The position numbers were made by a program, and so were the translations under genes. A stretch of 30,205 nucleotides of DNA from Bacteroidota bacterium (GTDB taxonomy: Bacteria; Bacteroidota; Bacteroidia; Chitinophagales; Chitinophagaceae): assembly GCA_023418315.1 (NCBI GenBank), contig JAEZZY010000027.1:1-30205 (forward strand), given 5' to 3'. Shown here piece after piece: positions 15,233-23,567 of this stretch (its first letter is position 1; every line of letters begins with the position of its first letter). The notes below the pieces were generated by a model, which was given only the letters and a program-made list of their open reading frames with translations, was not told the origin of the DNA and did not search any database.

Positions 15233-15856
15233 ATGGAGGTAGTTGCGGCGTATGTAAATAATTTTTTCGTGAAACAACTTGTTATATTTATTCTACTACT
15301 GGCTTGTTGGAGCCGGCCTATGTGGAGTTATGGACAGCCTAAGTCTTCATCATTTCCACAGAATAGCACTCATCAAAAACAAAAACAACAACATCGCTAC
15401 AAAGTCATAGGCATAAAAGACGGAGATACGTTTGTATTGCTTAAAGACGGAAAAGAACAGGTGGTTCGTTTTGCCCATATTGACTGCCCGGAAAAAAAAC
15501 AGCCTTTTGGCAATAAGGCAAAACAGTTTGTTTCGGACAGGTGCTTCGGAAAGTATGTAACGCTTATCCATCAAAACCGCTACGACCGTAACAAACGATT
15601 GATTGCCGAAGTGGTACTCGAAAACGGCAGCAACCTGAATAAAGAACTGGTGAAAAACGGATTAGCCTGGCATTTCAAAAAATTTTCGCAGGATAAAGAA
15701 TATGCGCAGTTAGAAACGCAAGCCCGAAAAAAGAAAATCGGCATCTGGAGTGAACCGAATCCGATTGCTCCCTGGAACTGGAGAAAGGGACGAAAAGCCT
15801 ATCCGCATGGAGAAGGAAAAAATAAACGCTTGCAGAAGCCTTCAAAAGACCGATAG
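15233..15856 (+). CDS. secreted thermonuclease (SNase) family protein
   Basis: This 207-residue protein is predicted to be exported and to cut nucleic acids with calcium. A hydrophobic signal segment lies at about residues 13-33 ('VKQLVIFILLLACW'); an in-frame GTG at 15269 would start right at it and may be the true start. The SNase domain runs from about 57 to 180: 'IGIKDGDTFVLL' holds the calcium-binding Asp/Thr pair, 'VRFAHIDCPEKKQPFG' the first catalytic Arg and the Asp-Pro-Glu site, and 'NRYDRNKRLIAEV' the region of the second Arg. 'GLAWHFKKFSQDKEYAQLE' and 'IGIWSEPNPIAPWNWR' close the fold. The tail is basic. Confidence 0.9.
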   Translation: MEVVAAYVNNFFVKQLVIFILLLACWSRPMWSYGQPKSSSFPQNSTHQKQKQQHRYKVIGIKDGDTFVLLKDGKEQVVRFAHIDCPEKKQPFGNKAKQFVSDRCFGKYVTLIHQNRYDRNKRLIAEVVLENGSNLNKELVKNGLAWHFKKFSQDKEYAQLETQARKKKIGIWSEPNPIAPWNWRKGRKAYPHGEGKNKRLQKPSKDR

Positions 15857-15882
15857 GGTTTAAACAAGCATTATACAGTTGC

Positions 15883-15926
15883 AACCTATCAACCTATCAA
15901 CTATTCAACCTATCAACTATTCAACC
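15883..15926 (-). repeat. 16-bp tandem repeat at the end of queG
   Basis: AACCTATCAACTATTC occurs twice in tandem (15891-15906, 15907-15922), preceded by AACCTATC and followed by AACC. On the minus strand this reads as alternating GTTGAATA and GTTGATAG units. The repeat overlaps the queG stop codon (15923-15921), so unit changes could alter the extreme end of that gene. Confidence 0.75.
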
Positions 15927-16859
15927 CTCCCTTCCATCCTTCACTGCTTTCAAATTCCGCTGCATACCCTGCCATTTTGTGCGCTTTATAGGTGAGTTTT
16001 TAAAAACCCGTTTAAATTCTTGCTCGCTCAGCTCTGTCCATTCCTGCAAGGAAAGATTCAGCACTTCGGGAATCGGTGTAAAAAACGGCTCTTCGTTCGG
16101 TTGGGCAAAACGATTCCAAGGGCATACATCCTGACAAATATCGCAGCCAAATGCCCACCCCTGCATTTTGTCTTCAAAGCCCTGCGGCATGAGCGCATCT
16201 TTCAATTCTATGGTCAGGTAAGAGATACATTTACTTCCGTCAATTTGTTTGTCCGGCAAGATGGCTTCCGTGGGGCAGGCATCTATACATCTTGTGCAGG
16301 TGCCGCAATGGTCGGTAACAAAAGGCGGGTCGGGCGGTAATTCCAAATCGGTAATCAGCGTAGCGATAAAATAAAATGAGCCGGAATGTTTCGTAAGGAG
16401 ATTTCCATTTTTCCCCACCCATCCCAGACCGCTGCGCACAGCCCAGCTACGCTCCAGCACAGGCGCACTGTCCACAAAACCTCTGCCTTGCACCTCGCCT
16501 ATGTTTTGGTTTATAAATGCCAATAGTTGATTGAGTTTGTCGCGTATCACATAATGATAGTCGGTTCCCCAGGCATATTTAGCGATTTTAGGTGCGGATT
16601 CCGTTTGCCTTTCCGTAGGGAAATAATTCATGAGCAGCGTGATGACCGACTTTGCACCGGGCACTAATTTCCGCGGGTCGGTACGCAGGTCAAAATAATT
16701 TTCCATGTACTGCATCTTACCGTGAAAACCTTTGTGCAACCATCGTTCAAGCCGCCGTGCATCATCTTCCATAAAAACAGCCTGCGCCACACCACAAGAT
16801 TGAAAGCCCAAGCGCAGCGCTTCGGTTTTTATCCATTCTTTATGTTGTGCGACATTCAT
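15921..16859 (-). CDS. queG: epoxyqueuosine reductase
   Basis: This 312-residue cytoplasmic enzyme carries out the last step of queuosine tRNA modification, reducing epoxyqueuosine with a cobalamin cofactor and two [4Fe-4S] clusters. Two ferredoxin-like cysteine motifs are visible: 'CGTCTRCIDACPTEAI' (about residues 186-201) and 'CDICQDVCPWN' (about 240-250). The N-terminal part has the family's 'KSVITLLMNYF', 'KYAWGTDYHYVIRDKL' and 'DSAPVLERSWAVRSGLGWVGKNG'. The ATG at 16859 is preferred over the adjacent TTG. It begins 3 nt after the stop of the YigZ-family gene and ends within a tandem repeat. It is the third gene of a minus-strand operon. Confidence 0.95.
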   Translation of the reverse strand: MNVAQHKEWIKTEALRLGFQSCGVAQAVFMEDDARRLERWLHKGFHGKMQYMENYFDLRTDPRKLVPGAKSVITLLMNYFPTERQTESAPKIAKYAWGTDYHYVIRDKLNQLLAFINQNIGEVQGRGFVDSAPVLERSWAVRSGLGWVGKNGNLLTKHSGSFYFIATLITDLELPPDPPFVTDHCGTCTRCIDACPTEAILPDKQIDGSKCISYLTIELKDALMPQGFEDKMQGWAFGCDICQDVCPWNRFAQPNEEPFFTPIPEVLNLSLQEWTELSEQEFKRVFKNSPIKRTKWQGMQRNLKAVKDGREG

Positions 16860-16862
16860 CAA

Positions 16863-17477
16863 TCAGGAGGATTTTATAGGTGTGAGGGTTACACCGCGAA
16901 TTTCCGAAAGTCTCGGCATATAGGTTTCCAAGTGTTTTATAGGGATGCCGGCATCTATCTTACAAAATAGTTGCAGCTCTTGCCGGTAAATGGTGGCTTC
17001 CGCTTTTTTCAAAAGATATAGTACTTCGCTCATGGAAGGATAATCCAACTCGATGTCAACCCGTTGTTCGATCCATCTCTCTACAAGGGTTACATTCTTC
17101 AAAGCCTCAGCCGTAGCGGTTTTATAGGCATTTATCAAACCGGGAACGCCTAACAAGGTGCCGCCGAAATACCGCACTACCACTACTAATACGTTGGTTA
17201 CGCCGGCGCTGTCTATTTGTCCTAAGATGGGTTTTCCGGCGCTTCCCGAAGGTTCACCATCGTCATTGGCGCGGTACTGATGTCCATCTAATCCCAGCCT
17301 GTAAGCATAGCAATGATGCACCGCTTTAGCGTGGATGGCTTTCAGTTCTTTCAGTTTTTCTTTTAGCTCCTGCTCATCATTTACCGGATAGGCATAAGCC
17401 AGAAATTTACTGCCCCGGTCTTTGAACTCCGCTGTGGAAGCGGTTTCTATAGTCTTGTATGTAAATTGTTCAGCCAT
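16863..17477 (-). CDS. YigZ/IMPACT family protein
   Basis: This 204-residue protein of the IMPACT/UPF0029 family has an unknown molecular role; members have been linked to translation or proline peptide handling. 'DRGSKFLAYAYPV', 'KAVHHCYAYRLG', 'NDDGEPSGSAGKPILGQID' and 'NVLVVVVRYFGGTLLGVPGLI' are the family hallmarks, and a C-terminal domain of about 80 residues follows. The ATG at 17477 (MAEQF) is chosen over an in-frame TTG at 17489; it overlaps the end of the transporter gene by 8 nt. Tight spacing on both sides indicates one operon with the transporter and queG. Confidence 0.92.
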   Translation of the reverse strand: MAEQFTYKTIETASTAEFKDRGSKFLAYAYPVNDEQELKEKLKELKAIHAKAVHHCYAYRLGLDGHQYRANDDGEPSGSAGKPILGQIDSAGVTNVLVVVVRYFGGTLLGVPGLINAYKTATAEALKNVTLVERWIEQRVDIELDYPSMSEVLYLLKKAEATIYRQELQLFCKIDAGIPIKHLETYMPRLSEIRGVTLTPIKSS

Positions 17478-18342
17478 TCCTGTCTCCAAAAAAAATAAGC
17501 AGTATAGATAAAATACTTAGCACCAGCCCTATGATACGCATTTTTGTAGTGCGTTCTTTAAAAAAGAAAATCGCGATAAGAGAGGACAATAATACGATAC
17601 CCATGTTATTTACCGGAATCGCGGCAGAGCTTTGCAAAAAATCATCATTCAGCAGGCGGACAAAATAATACATGGAGAAATAATTGGGGATGCCGAGCAA
17701 GATACCTGCAAGAATATTTTTTCCTTGCAGCCTTATCTTGTTCCTTGATTTTTGCAGGATAATAAGCAGAATGCCTATAAGAGCCGCTACAGCGAATACA
17801 TGAATAAGATACACCGACTGCATCGCGCTTCCCTCTAGGAAATGATGCTCCACATATTTCACCAGTGTATCCAGCGAGCCGCTGACGATAAACAACAACA
17901 GAGGTAAGATAAAGTTTTTCTTTTCCTGCTCTGCATCGGTTTTGGTGGTAAGATATACAGCGGGAAAAGCAAGAAGAATGCCGAGCAATTTAGCTATGTT
18001 CATCTGCTCCTGATACCACCACACCGAAAATAAAACCGGTATTGCCAGCGAAAGTTTGTTGGCAATAGTGGTAGCTGTTAGTCCGCTTTTGCGAACGCTA
18101 TAGGCAATAAAATTGAAGATAAAAATAAAGAGCGCGCCCATGAGCAGCGACCAGTAAAACCACGATTGCGAAATATAAGCCACCGAAAACGGAACTTCCC
18201 CTAAAAACAAAGAACCCGTAACCACACAGGTCATGTAATTGACCACGATGGCTTGCAGATTATCCACTCCGTATCTGGGAAATAATTTGAACAATGCGAA
18301 AATGAGCACATTGAGGAAGATGGTGAGGAGCAGGTAACTCAT
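17470..18342 (-). CDS. EamA/DMT superfamily transporter
   Basis: This 290-residue inner-membrane protein has about ten hydrophobic segments arranged as two repeats of five, as in drug/metabolite transporters of the EamA group. The first starts at residue 2 ('YLLLTIFLNVLIFALFKLF') and the last is 'IIGLVLSILSILLIFFG'. 'ANKLSLAIPVLFSVWWYQEQ' and 'IPVNNMGIVLLSSLIAIFFFKERTT' show the typical end-of-repeat pattern with a glutamate. The substrate is unknown. It is the first gene of the operon with the YigZ-family gene and queG; co-transport of a queuosine precursor is only a speculation from position. Confidence 0.9.
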   Translation of the reverse strand: MSYLLLTIFLNVLIFALFKLFPRYGVDNLQAIVVNYMTCVVTGSLFLGEVPFSVAYISQSWFYWSLLMGALFIFIFNFIAYSVRKSGLTATTIANKLSLAIPVLFSVWWYQEQMNIAKLLGILLAFPAVYLTTKTDAEQEKKNFILPLLLFIVSGSLDTLVKYVEHHFLEGSAMQSVYLIHVFAVAALIGILLIILQKSRNKIRLQGKNILAGILLGIPNYFSMYYFVRLLNDDFLQSSAAIPVNNMGIVLLSSLIAIFFFKERTTKMRIIGLVLSILSILLIFFGDRNG

Positions 18343-18564
18343 GGAAGGCAGTAGCGCAGTTTATATTCTACAAAGGAATAAAAGTAAAAGGCAATATAAA
18401 ACAATATTATGATTGCTTTTATTCATATAACGACCTACCTTGTAAAAAAAATTATGAAAAAACTGTTTTTAATACTCATCTAAATTAAAATTTAATGCCG
18501 GAGACAGGACAATGAACGCTATCAATTTGTTACCTTATTTTACCAACAATATAACTCACTGCAC

Positions 18565-20547
18565 ATGAATAAGACTGTCTTATCACTCCTATGGATGGCG
18601 CTCTGCTTCCTGCACAGCCTCCCGCTGGGTGCGCAGGCTCCTTCCCCGCACTGGGCAAAGCAGGTGTACGGCACAAAATGGACAGCAAATTTTTCAAATG
18701 GTCAGCCGCACTTGGCAACGGACAGGCAGGGCAATGTATATGCGTTGTTTCGGGGGGGCGGGTATTTCTATGCCGACGGGCAGCTCACACCCGACTCTAC
18801 CGCCACTGCGGCACTGGTAAGCTGGGACTGTAACGGCAACCTGCGGTGGATGAAATCGTTCGGCTCTACTACTTCTCTGTTTTCCAATTATGGAACCTGC
18901 CTGGCAACAGATACCTCAGGCGGCGTTTACGTTGCAGGGGCTGTAGGCAATACTTCGCAAAGCTCCGGCAGCGCTTACTGGGATACGGATACCACCCTGA
19001 ATATTGCAGCGGGCAATCCTATCTGCTTCCTTATAAAATACAACAGTCAGGGACAGTTTCAGTGGTTCAGGACACCTGTAAACAACAATAAGCATATTGA
19101 CAACTATGACAATGTAAATCTTTCCGTGGGACCTGCCGGCGAGGTATTCTGGATTGCCCTGCTGGATACCGGTACGTATAACGGGGGGGCTTTCACCATT
19201 ACCGCCCGCAAATATTACGCGGTCAATTATGATGCCGCCGGCGCTTACCAGGCTGCCATCCCGCTTGATATGACCCCTCCGGCATCCACTTCTTCCTACG
19301 GGTTCGTTTTCTGGAGATTCGACCCATCCGCCAACCGGTTCTATGGCTGGCTGAATTATGACACCACCTATGGCAGCAACCTTGCGATGGGCAATACTGC
19401 CGTGGCGCTCCCGTCCGGCACAAGCAATGGTACGGCGGTGCTGGGCGCATTTAACCGGCAGGGACAAAACCTCTGGGTACGGCAGGCAAGCCCGTCTAAA
19501 ACAAGCCTTATCGGCGACCTCGTTCCGGGAAAAGATGGCGTGCTGTACCTTACAGGCCTTAGCGAGGCGGGTACCGTATTTTGCGGCGACACCGTCAAGA
19601 GCAATACCTCGGGGCAAAACAACACCATTTATATCATGGCGATAGACTCCAATGCGCAGCTTTTATGGTCCACCTATCCCAATAATAGCGGGTTAACCAG
19701 CGCTGGCCTCATCCACGTAGCAAATAATACCGTATCGCTTGCCGGTACCTACCACAACATTCTATCCTGGGGCGGCCATACCATAACCGTCCCTCCTAAC
19801 TCCTTCTATCCTATAGGTTTCCTGCTGCTTGCAGATGCCTCCACAGGCGCCATCCAGCAACTGGACTCCATAAAATCACAATTCATAATACAGCCTGAAA
19901 ACACGGCTTTAGACAGAAACGGCAATGTGTATGTAAGTGGTATTTTTTCCGGCGATATGGTCTTCGGCACAGACAGCTTATCCGCTTTCTACAGCAGCTC
20001 TTCTTTTACTAATGCCTTCCTGCTCAAATACAAAAATGCAGCGTGCGGCTGTAATCTGCCCCAACCAGCATTCACTGTCGCCCATACTGCCGCCCTTACT
20101 TTTCAATATACCTATACAGGCAGCACACCTTTCACCACTCTCAGTTGGGATTTTGGCGATGGAAGTCCTACAGTGCCTACAACCAACCCAAGCCATACCT
20201 ACACCACTACAGGGACGTTCCCTGTCTGTGTTACCGTTACGGACAGTTGCGGCAGCAATACGGACTGTAAATACGTTACTGTATCACTTACCCACGTGGA
20301 GGATGCGAATGTTTTCAGCTTTCTGAATATCTATCCCAACCCTGCTACAGAGTGGCTAACAATAAGCGGTTTACCGACGGGCGCAACCATAGAAATATCG
20401 GATATATGGGGTAGATGTTTGAAAAAAATTAAAGCGGAACATTCAGAGCTGCAAATCCCCCTCTATGACCTTGCGACAGGTATTCATCTGATACGCATTA
20501 CCGATAAAGAAGACAGATCCTCGAAACGTACATTTTTGAAACAGTGA
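18565..20547 (+). CDS. T9SS-sorted secreted protein with repeat region and PKD domain
   Basis: This 660-residue secreted protein has a signal peptide at residues 1-24 ('LPLGAQA' cleavage region). Residues about 28-490 form a large repeat region with units such as 'GNVYALFRGGG', 'GGVYVAGAVGN', 'GEVFWIALLDTG' and 'GNVYVSGIFSGD', suggesting a beta-propeller of the SBBP type. A PKD domain covers about 500-580 ('WDFGDGSP...HTYTTTGTFPVCVTVTD'). A type A T9SS C-terminal sorting domain covers about 585-660 ('FLNIYPNPATEWLTI', 'LATGIHLIRI'). It is expected to cross the outer membrane through the type IX system and attach to the surface. Base composition is somewhat higher in GC than its neighbours. 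Confidence 0.9.
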   Translation: MNKTVLSLLWMALCFLHSLPLGAQAPSPHWAKQVYGTKWTANFSNGQPHLATDRQGNVYALFRGGGYFYADGQLTPDSTATAALVSWDCNGNLRWMKSFGSTTSLFSNYGTCLATDTSGGVYVAGAVGNTSQSSGSAYWDTDTTLNIAAGNPICFLIKYNSQGQFQWFRTPVNNNKHIDNYDNVNLSVGPAGEVFWIALLDTGTYNGGAFTITARKYYAVNYDAAGAYQAAIPLDMTPPASTSSYGFVFWRFDPSANRFYGWLNYDTTYGSNLAMGNTAVALPSGTSNGTAVLGAFNRQGQNLWVRQASPSKTSLIGDLVPGKDGVLYLTGLSEAGTVFCGDTVKSNTSGQNNTIYIMAIDSNAQLLWSTYPNNSGLTSAGLIHVANNTVSLAGTYHNILSWGGHTITVPPNSFYPIGFLLLADASTGAIQQLDSIKSQFIIQPENTALDRNGNVYVSGIFSGDMVFGTDSLSAFYSSSSFTNAFLLKYKNAACGCNLPQPAFTVAHTAALTFQYTYTGSTPFTTLSWDFGDGSPTVPTTNPSHTYTTTGTFPVCVTVTDSCGSNTDCKYVTVSLTHVEDANVFSFLNIYPNPATEWLTISGLPTGATIEISDIWGRCLKKIKAEHSELQIPLYDLATGIHLIRITDKEDRSSKRTFLKQ

Positions 20548-20555
20548 CAGATAAA

Positions 20556-21590
20556 TTACGCATGAAGAAAGACGTGCAACATATCAGAGTGGATTGAAGT
20601 CCTATAAACAGGTCGTGCATTCGTTAATACAGGTGCTTTCAACCCGTCAGGAAGAAAAACATCCGTACTGAATACTCTTGCTTCGTCCCACAGGTTTTGT
20701 TCTATAAAACGCTCCAGCAACTGCACTCCGCCTTCCACTATTAACGATTGAATATTGGCTTCGTACAATTCCCGCAATAGCTCCGTCAGTAAGGTTTCAT
20801 CAAATGTTTTTTTCACCAAACGAACGGATGCGCCTTGTTCTTCTTTCTTCGTATTGACTATCCAAGTAGGAGCGGTATCATCATAAACATGATGCGACAA
20901 AGGAAGCCGAAGATGTTTATCTAAAAAAATCCGTAGCGGTTGTTTGCCTTTATAATAACGCGAAGTGAGTTGGGGATTATCCTTCAAAGCTGTATTGAAC
21001 CCCACCATGATAGCCGCTTCTTCGGTACGCCATTTATGCACTAACTGGAGGCTATGTTTATTGCTCAACTGCAACCGTGAGCGATCTACAGGTGCAAAAA
21101 AACCGGTTGTAGTCTGCGCCCATTTCAGGATGATGTACGGTCTTTTGTGCTGATGAAAGGTGAAGAATCTGCGGTTCAGCCATTTTCCTTCTGCGTCTAA
21201 TATATTCTTCTTCACCACTATTCCGTTGTCTTCTAATATCCTCATCCCTTTGCCTGCTACTTGTTCAAAGGGATCTTCATTGCACACCACTACGTTCTTT
21301 ATTTTTTCCTTTACTATGCGCTCAGCGCAAGGCGGTGTTTTTCCATAATGCGCGCAAGGCTCTAAGCTCACATACATTGTACTCTCCGGAATCAAATGCC
21401 TATATTCTTCCTTTACATTCTGAATACAGTTTACCTCTGCATGTGCCTCACCGTATTGCCGGTGCCATCCTTCACCTATTATTTTTCCTTCATACACTAA
21501 AATTGCCCCCACCATAGGGTTGGGGGCTACCGTTCCCTTTCCTTTCTCGGCAAGTTGCAGACAGCGTTTTATAAAATATTCCTCCGTCAT
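20556..21590 (-). CDS. ribD: bifunctional riboflavin biosynthesis deaminase/reductase
   Basis: This 344-residue enzyme deaminates and then reduces the pyrimidine intermediate of riboflavin synthesis. The N-terminal deaminase domain has the zinc ligands in 'HAEV' (H50, E52 as proton shuttle) and 'EPCAHYGKTPPCAERI' (C79 and C88). The reductase domain from about residue 150 has 'RPYIILKWAQTTTGF' and 'SLIVEGGVQLLERFIEQNLWDEARVF'. Length is typical for RibD. It is convergent with the T9SS gene (8 nt between) and divergent from the ABC exporter. Riboflavin synthase lies about 5 kb to the right on the same strand, not in the same operon. No FMN riboswitch fits in the 84-nt upstream spacer. Confidence 0.95.
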   Translation of the reverse strand: MTEEYFIKRCLQLAEKGKGTVAPNPMVGAILVYEGKIIGEGWHRQYGEAHAEVNCIQNVKEEYRHLIPESTMYVSLEPCAHYGKTPPCAERIVKEKIKNVVVCNEDPFEQVAGKGMRILEDNGIVVKKNILDAEGKWLNRRFFTFHQHKRPYIILKWAQTTTGFFAPVDRSRLQLSNKHSLQLVHKWRTEEAAIMVGFNTALKDNPQLTSRYYKGKQPLRIFLDKHLRLPLSHHVYDDTAPTWIVNTKKEEQGASVRLVKKTFDETLLTELLRELYEANIQSLIVEGGVQLLERFIEQNLWDEARVFSTDVFLPDGLKAPVLTNARPVYRTSIHSDMLHVFLHA

Positions 21591-21642
21591 CCGGGGTTAA
21601 AAATACAGCTATAAAATTACTCTACGCCGCTATAATGAACAG

Positions 21643-21650
21643 CAAATCTA
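21643..21650 (-). promoter_or_regulatory. possible -7 box for ribD
   Basis: The minus strand reads TAGATTTG, an exact TAnnTTTG match, 52 nt before the ribD start in the divergent spacer. It has single-element support only. Confidence 0.3.
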
Positions 21651-21658
21651 TCCGCACG

Positions 21659-21666
21659 TATATTTG
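21659..21666 (+). promoter_or_regulatory. possible -7 box for the ABC exporter
   Basis: TATATTTG fits TAnnTTTG but ends only 8 nt before the ATG at 21675, so a transcript from it would be nearly leaderless. It lies beside the reverse-oriented ribD box. Confidence 0.3.
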
Positions 21667-21674
21667 CTTTTTTT

Positions 21675-23450
21675 ATGAAATTACTCTACAGTTATTTAAA
21701 GAATTATAAAGGACTTATTTTTCTTTCACTTTTATTAGCCGCCATCAATCAGGTCTTTTCTTTGTTCGACCCTATGCTTGCCGGTAAAATACTGGATAAG
21801 TTTGTGAACCGTCCGCACGAAGGAGGGCGCAGCCAGGAGGAATTTTTATCGCAGGTCATGCTTTATCTCGGCGCAATGATTGGTGTGGCCATGGTGTCGC
21901 GCATAGCCAAAGCATTTCAGGATTATACGGTGAATGTAGTCATTCAGAAATCAGGGGCGAAAATATATAGCGATGGGCTGAGACATGCGCTGCGCCTGCC
22001 TTATCAGGATTTTGAAGATCAGCGAAGCGGAGAAACCCTCGCCGTATTACAAAAAGTACGTACCGATTCCGAACGCCTTATCACGTCTTCCGTAAACATT
22101 TTATTTGCGACGTTGGTAGGCGTGGTGTTCGTTATGATTTATGCTTTTAGTATTCATCCGGTTTTGCCCTTAGTGTATTTCGGCGGCATCATTACTCTGG
22201 GATGGCTTACTAAAGTTTTGAGCAAACGAATTAAGGCTATCCAGAAAAATATCGTGAATGAAACCACCGCGCTTGCAGGCTCCACTACAGAATCGTTGCG
22301 GAATATAGAATTAGTAAAAAGTCTGGGACTCACGCAGCAGGAAATTCGCCGGCTCAACAGCACTACCATAAAAATCTTAGGATTAGAACTGAAAAAAGTA
22401 CGCAGCATTCGCTCCATTTCATTTATACAAGGCACCTGCGTAAACCTGCTCCGGCAGATCATCACCTTCGTATTGCTCTACTATATTTTTGAAGATCAGA
22501 TTACCCCCGGACAATACCTTACGCTGAGCTTCTATCAGTTTTTCATCTTTGGTCCTTTGCAGGAATTAGGCAATATCATCCTCGTATATCGCGAAGCGGA
22601 AGTATCACTCAACAATCTGGAAACTCTGTTTCAAAAACCGGTAGAGCACAAACCCCTGCAACCCGAGTCCCTACGCCAAATCCATCAGCTGCGGTTTGAA
22701 AACGTACATTTCCAGCATCAAACCGCTACCAAACCTGCCTTGGAAAATATTTCCTTTAATGTGCATCTCGGGGAAACCGTCGCTTTTGTAGGGCCTTCGG
22801 GTTCAGGAAAAACAACGCTGGTGAAACTGCTGGTAGGATTGTATCATCCCAATAAAGGACATGTTTTTTACAATAACCATCCGGATGACAAGGTGGATAT
22901 GGACGAACTGCGGATGCAAATAGGATTTGTAACGCAAGACACGCAGCTTTTTTCGGGAACGATAAAAGAAAATCTGCTGTTTGTAAATCCGAAAGCCACC
23001 GATGAAGAGATCAATGAAGTATTGCAAAAAGCAGCAGCAACAAACTTGCTGGCGCGGGCGGAGAAAGGCATTGATACGATGATTGGCGAAGGAGGGCTGA
23101 AACTGTCGGGAGGGGAAAAACAGCGGCTTTCCATAGCAAGAGCGTTGCTGCGCAAACCCCGCCTGATGATCTTTGACGAAGCCACCTCCGCATTGGATTC
23201 GCTTACCGAAGAGGAAATTTCCAACACCATCCGCCATATTACCCAAGCCAGAGAACATATTACCGTAATGATAGCGCACCGGCTTTCTACCGTGATGTAT
23301 GCCGACCGAATCTTCGTTCTGGAAAAAGGACAGATTATAGAAACGGGCTCGCACCAATCGCTGCTGGAAGAAAAAGGATTGTACTATGCGATGTGGCGGC
23401 AACAAATCGGCGAACGAAAAACGGAAGAGAGGATGAAACCAGCCGTATAG
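21675..23450 (+). CDS. ABC exporter, fused membrane and ATPase domains
   Basis: This 591-residue MsbA-like half-transporter probably works as a homodimer in the inner membrane. Six hydrophobic helices lie in residues about 15-310. The nucleotide-binding domain has Walker A 'GPSGSGKTT' (about 373-381), the Q-loop in 'IGFVTQDTQLFSGTI', signature 'LSGGEKQ' (about 477) and Walker B 'RLMIFDEATSALD' (about 496-508), with the H-loop 'MIAHRLSTV'. All catalytic elements look intact. The substrate (lipid, peptide or drug) cannot be told. It is transcribed divergently from ribD, and 117 nt separate it from the next gene. Confidence 0.95.
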   Translation: MKLLYSYLKNYKGLIFLSLLLAAINQVFSLFDPMLAGKILDKFVNRPHEGGRSQEEFLSQVMLYLGAMIGVAMVSRIAKAFQDYTVNVVIQKSGAKIYSDGLRHALRLPYQDFEDQRSGETLAVLQKVRTDSERLITSSVNILFATLVGVVFVMIYAFSIHPVLPLVYFGGIITLGWLTKVLSKRIKAIQKNIVNETTALAGSTTESLRNIELVKSLGLTQQEIRRLNSTTIKILGLELKKVRSIRSISFIQGTCVNLLRQIITFVLLYYIFEDQITPGQYLTLSFYQFFIFGPLQELGNIILVYREAEVSLNNLETLFQKPVEHKPLQPESLRQIHQLRFENVHFQHQTATKPALENISFNVHLGETVAFVGPSGSGKTTLVKLLVGLYHPNKGHVFYNNHPDDKVDMDELRMQIGFVTQDTQLFSGTIKENLLFVNPKATDEEINEVLQKAAATNLLARAEKGIDTMIGEGGLKLSGGEKQRLSIARALLRKPRLMIFDEATSALDSLTEEEISNTIRHITQAREHITVMIAHRLSTVMYADRIFVLEKGQIIETGSHQSLLEEKGLYYAMWRQQIGERKTEERMKPAV

Positions 23451-23567
23451 GCATTTTTTTAACCAGACAAAAGAAGAAAACCTCTACGCTTTATACTATA
23501 CACAACCTGAAAAAACCAATCGTCGTAATTATATGCCCGCTCTTCATATTCCTTATCTTCGCTCTTC

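Noticed and set aside
15883..15926. Possible CRISPR-like array
   Set aside because: The units are directly adjacent without spacers and are only 8-16 bp; this is a simple tandem repeat.
18392..18417. AT-rich hairpin GCAATAT...ATGATTGC upstream of the transporter operon
   Set aside because: The stem is short and weak in an AT-rich spacer; no regulator or riboswitch pattern fits it.
18454..18483. Nine-codon frame starting MKKLF in the spacer before the T9SS gene
   Set aside because: It looks like the start of a signal peptide but stops at once. No continuation was found in other frames, so it may be chance or a fossil.
18916..19617. 233-codon open frame antisense within the T9SS protein gene
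   Set aside because: It is opposite a gene with clear secretion, PKD and sorting domains, and its sequence matches nothing I recognise.
20291..20302. CCCACGTGGAGG resembling the core of a parS site
   Set aside because: Only the central CCACGTGG matches; the flanking bases of the palindrome are wrong, and it lies inside the T9SS protein gene.
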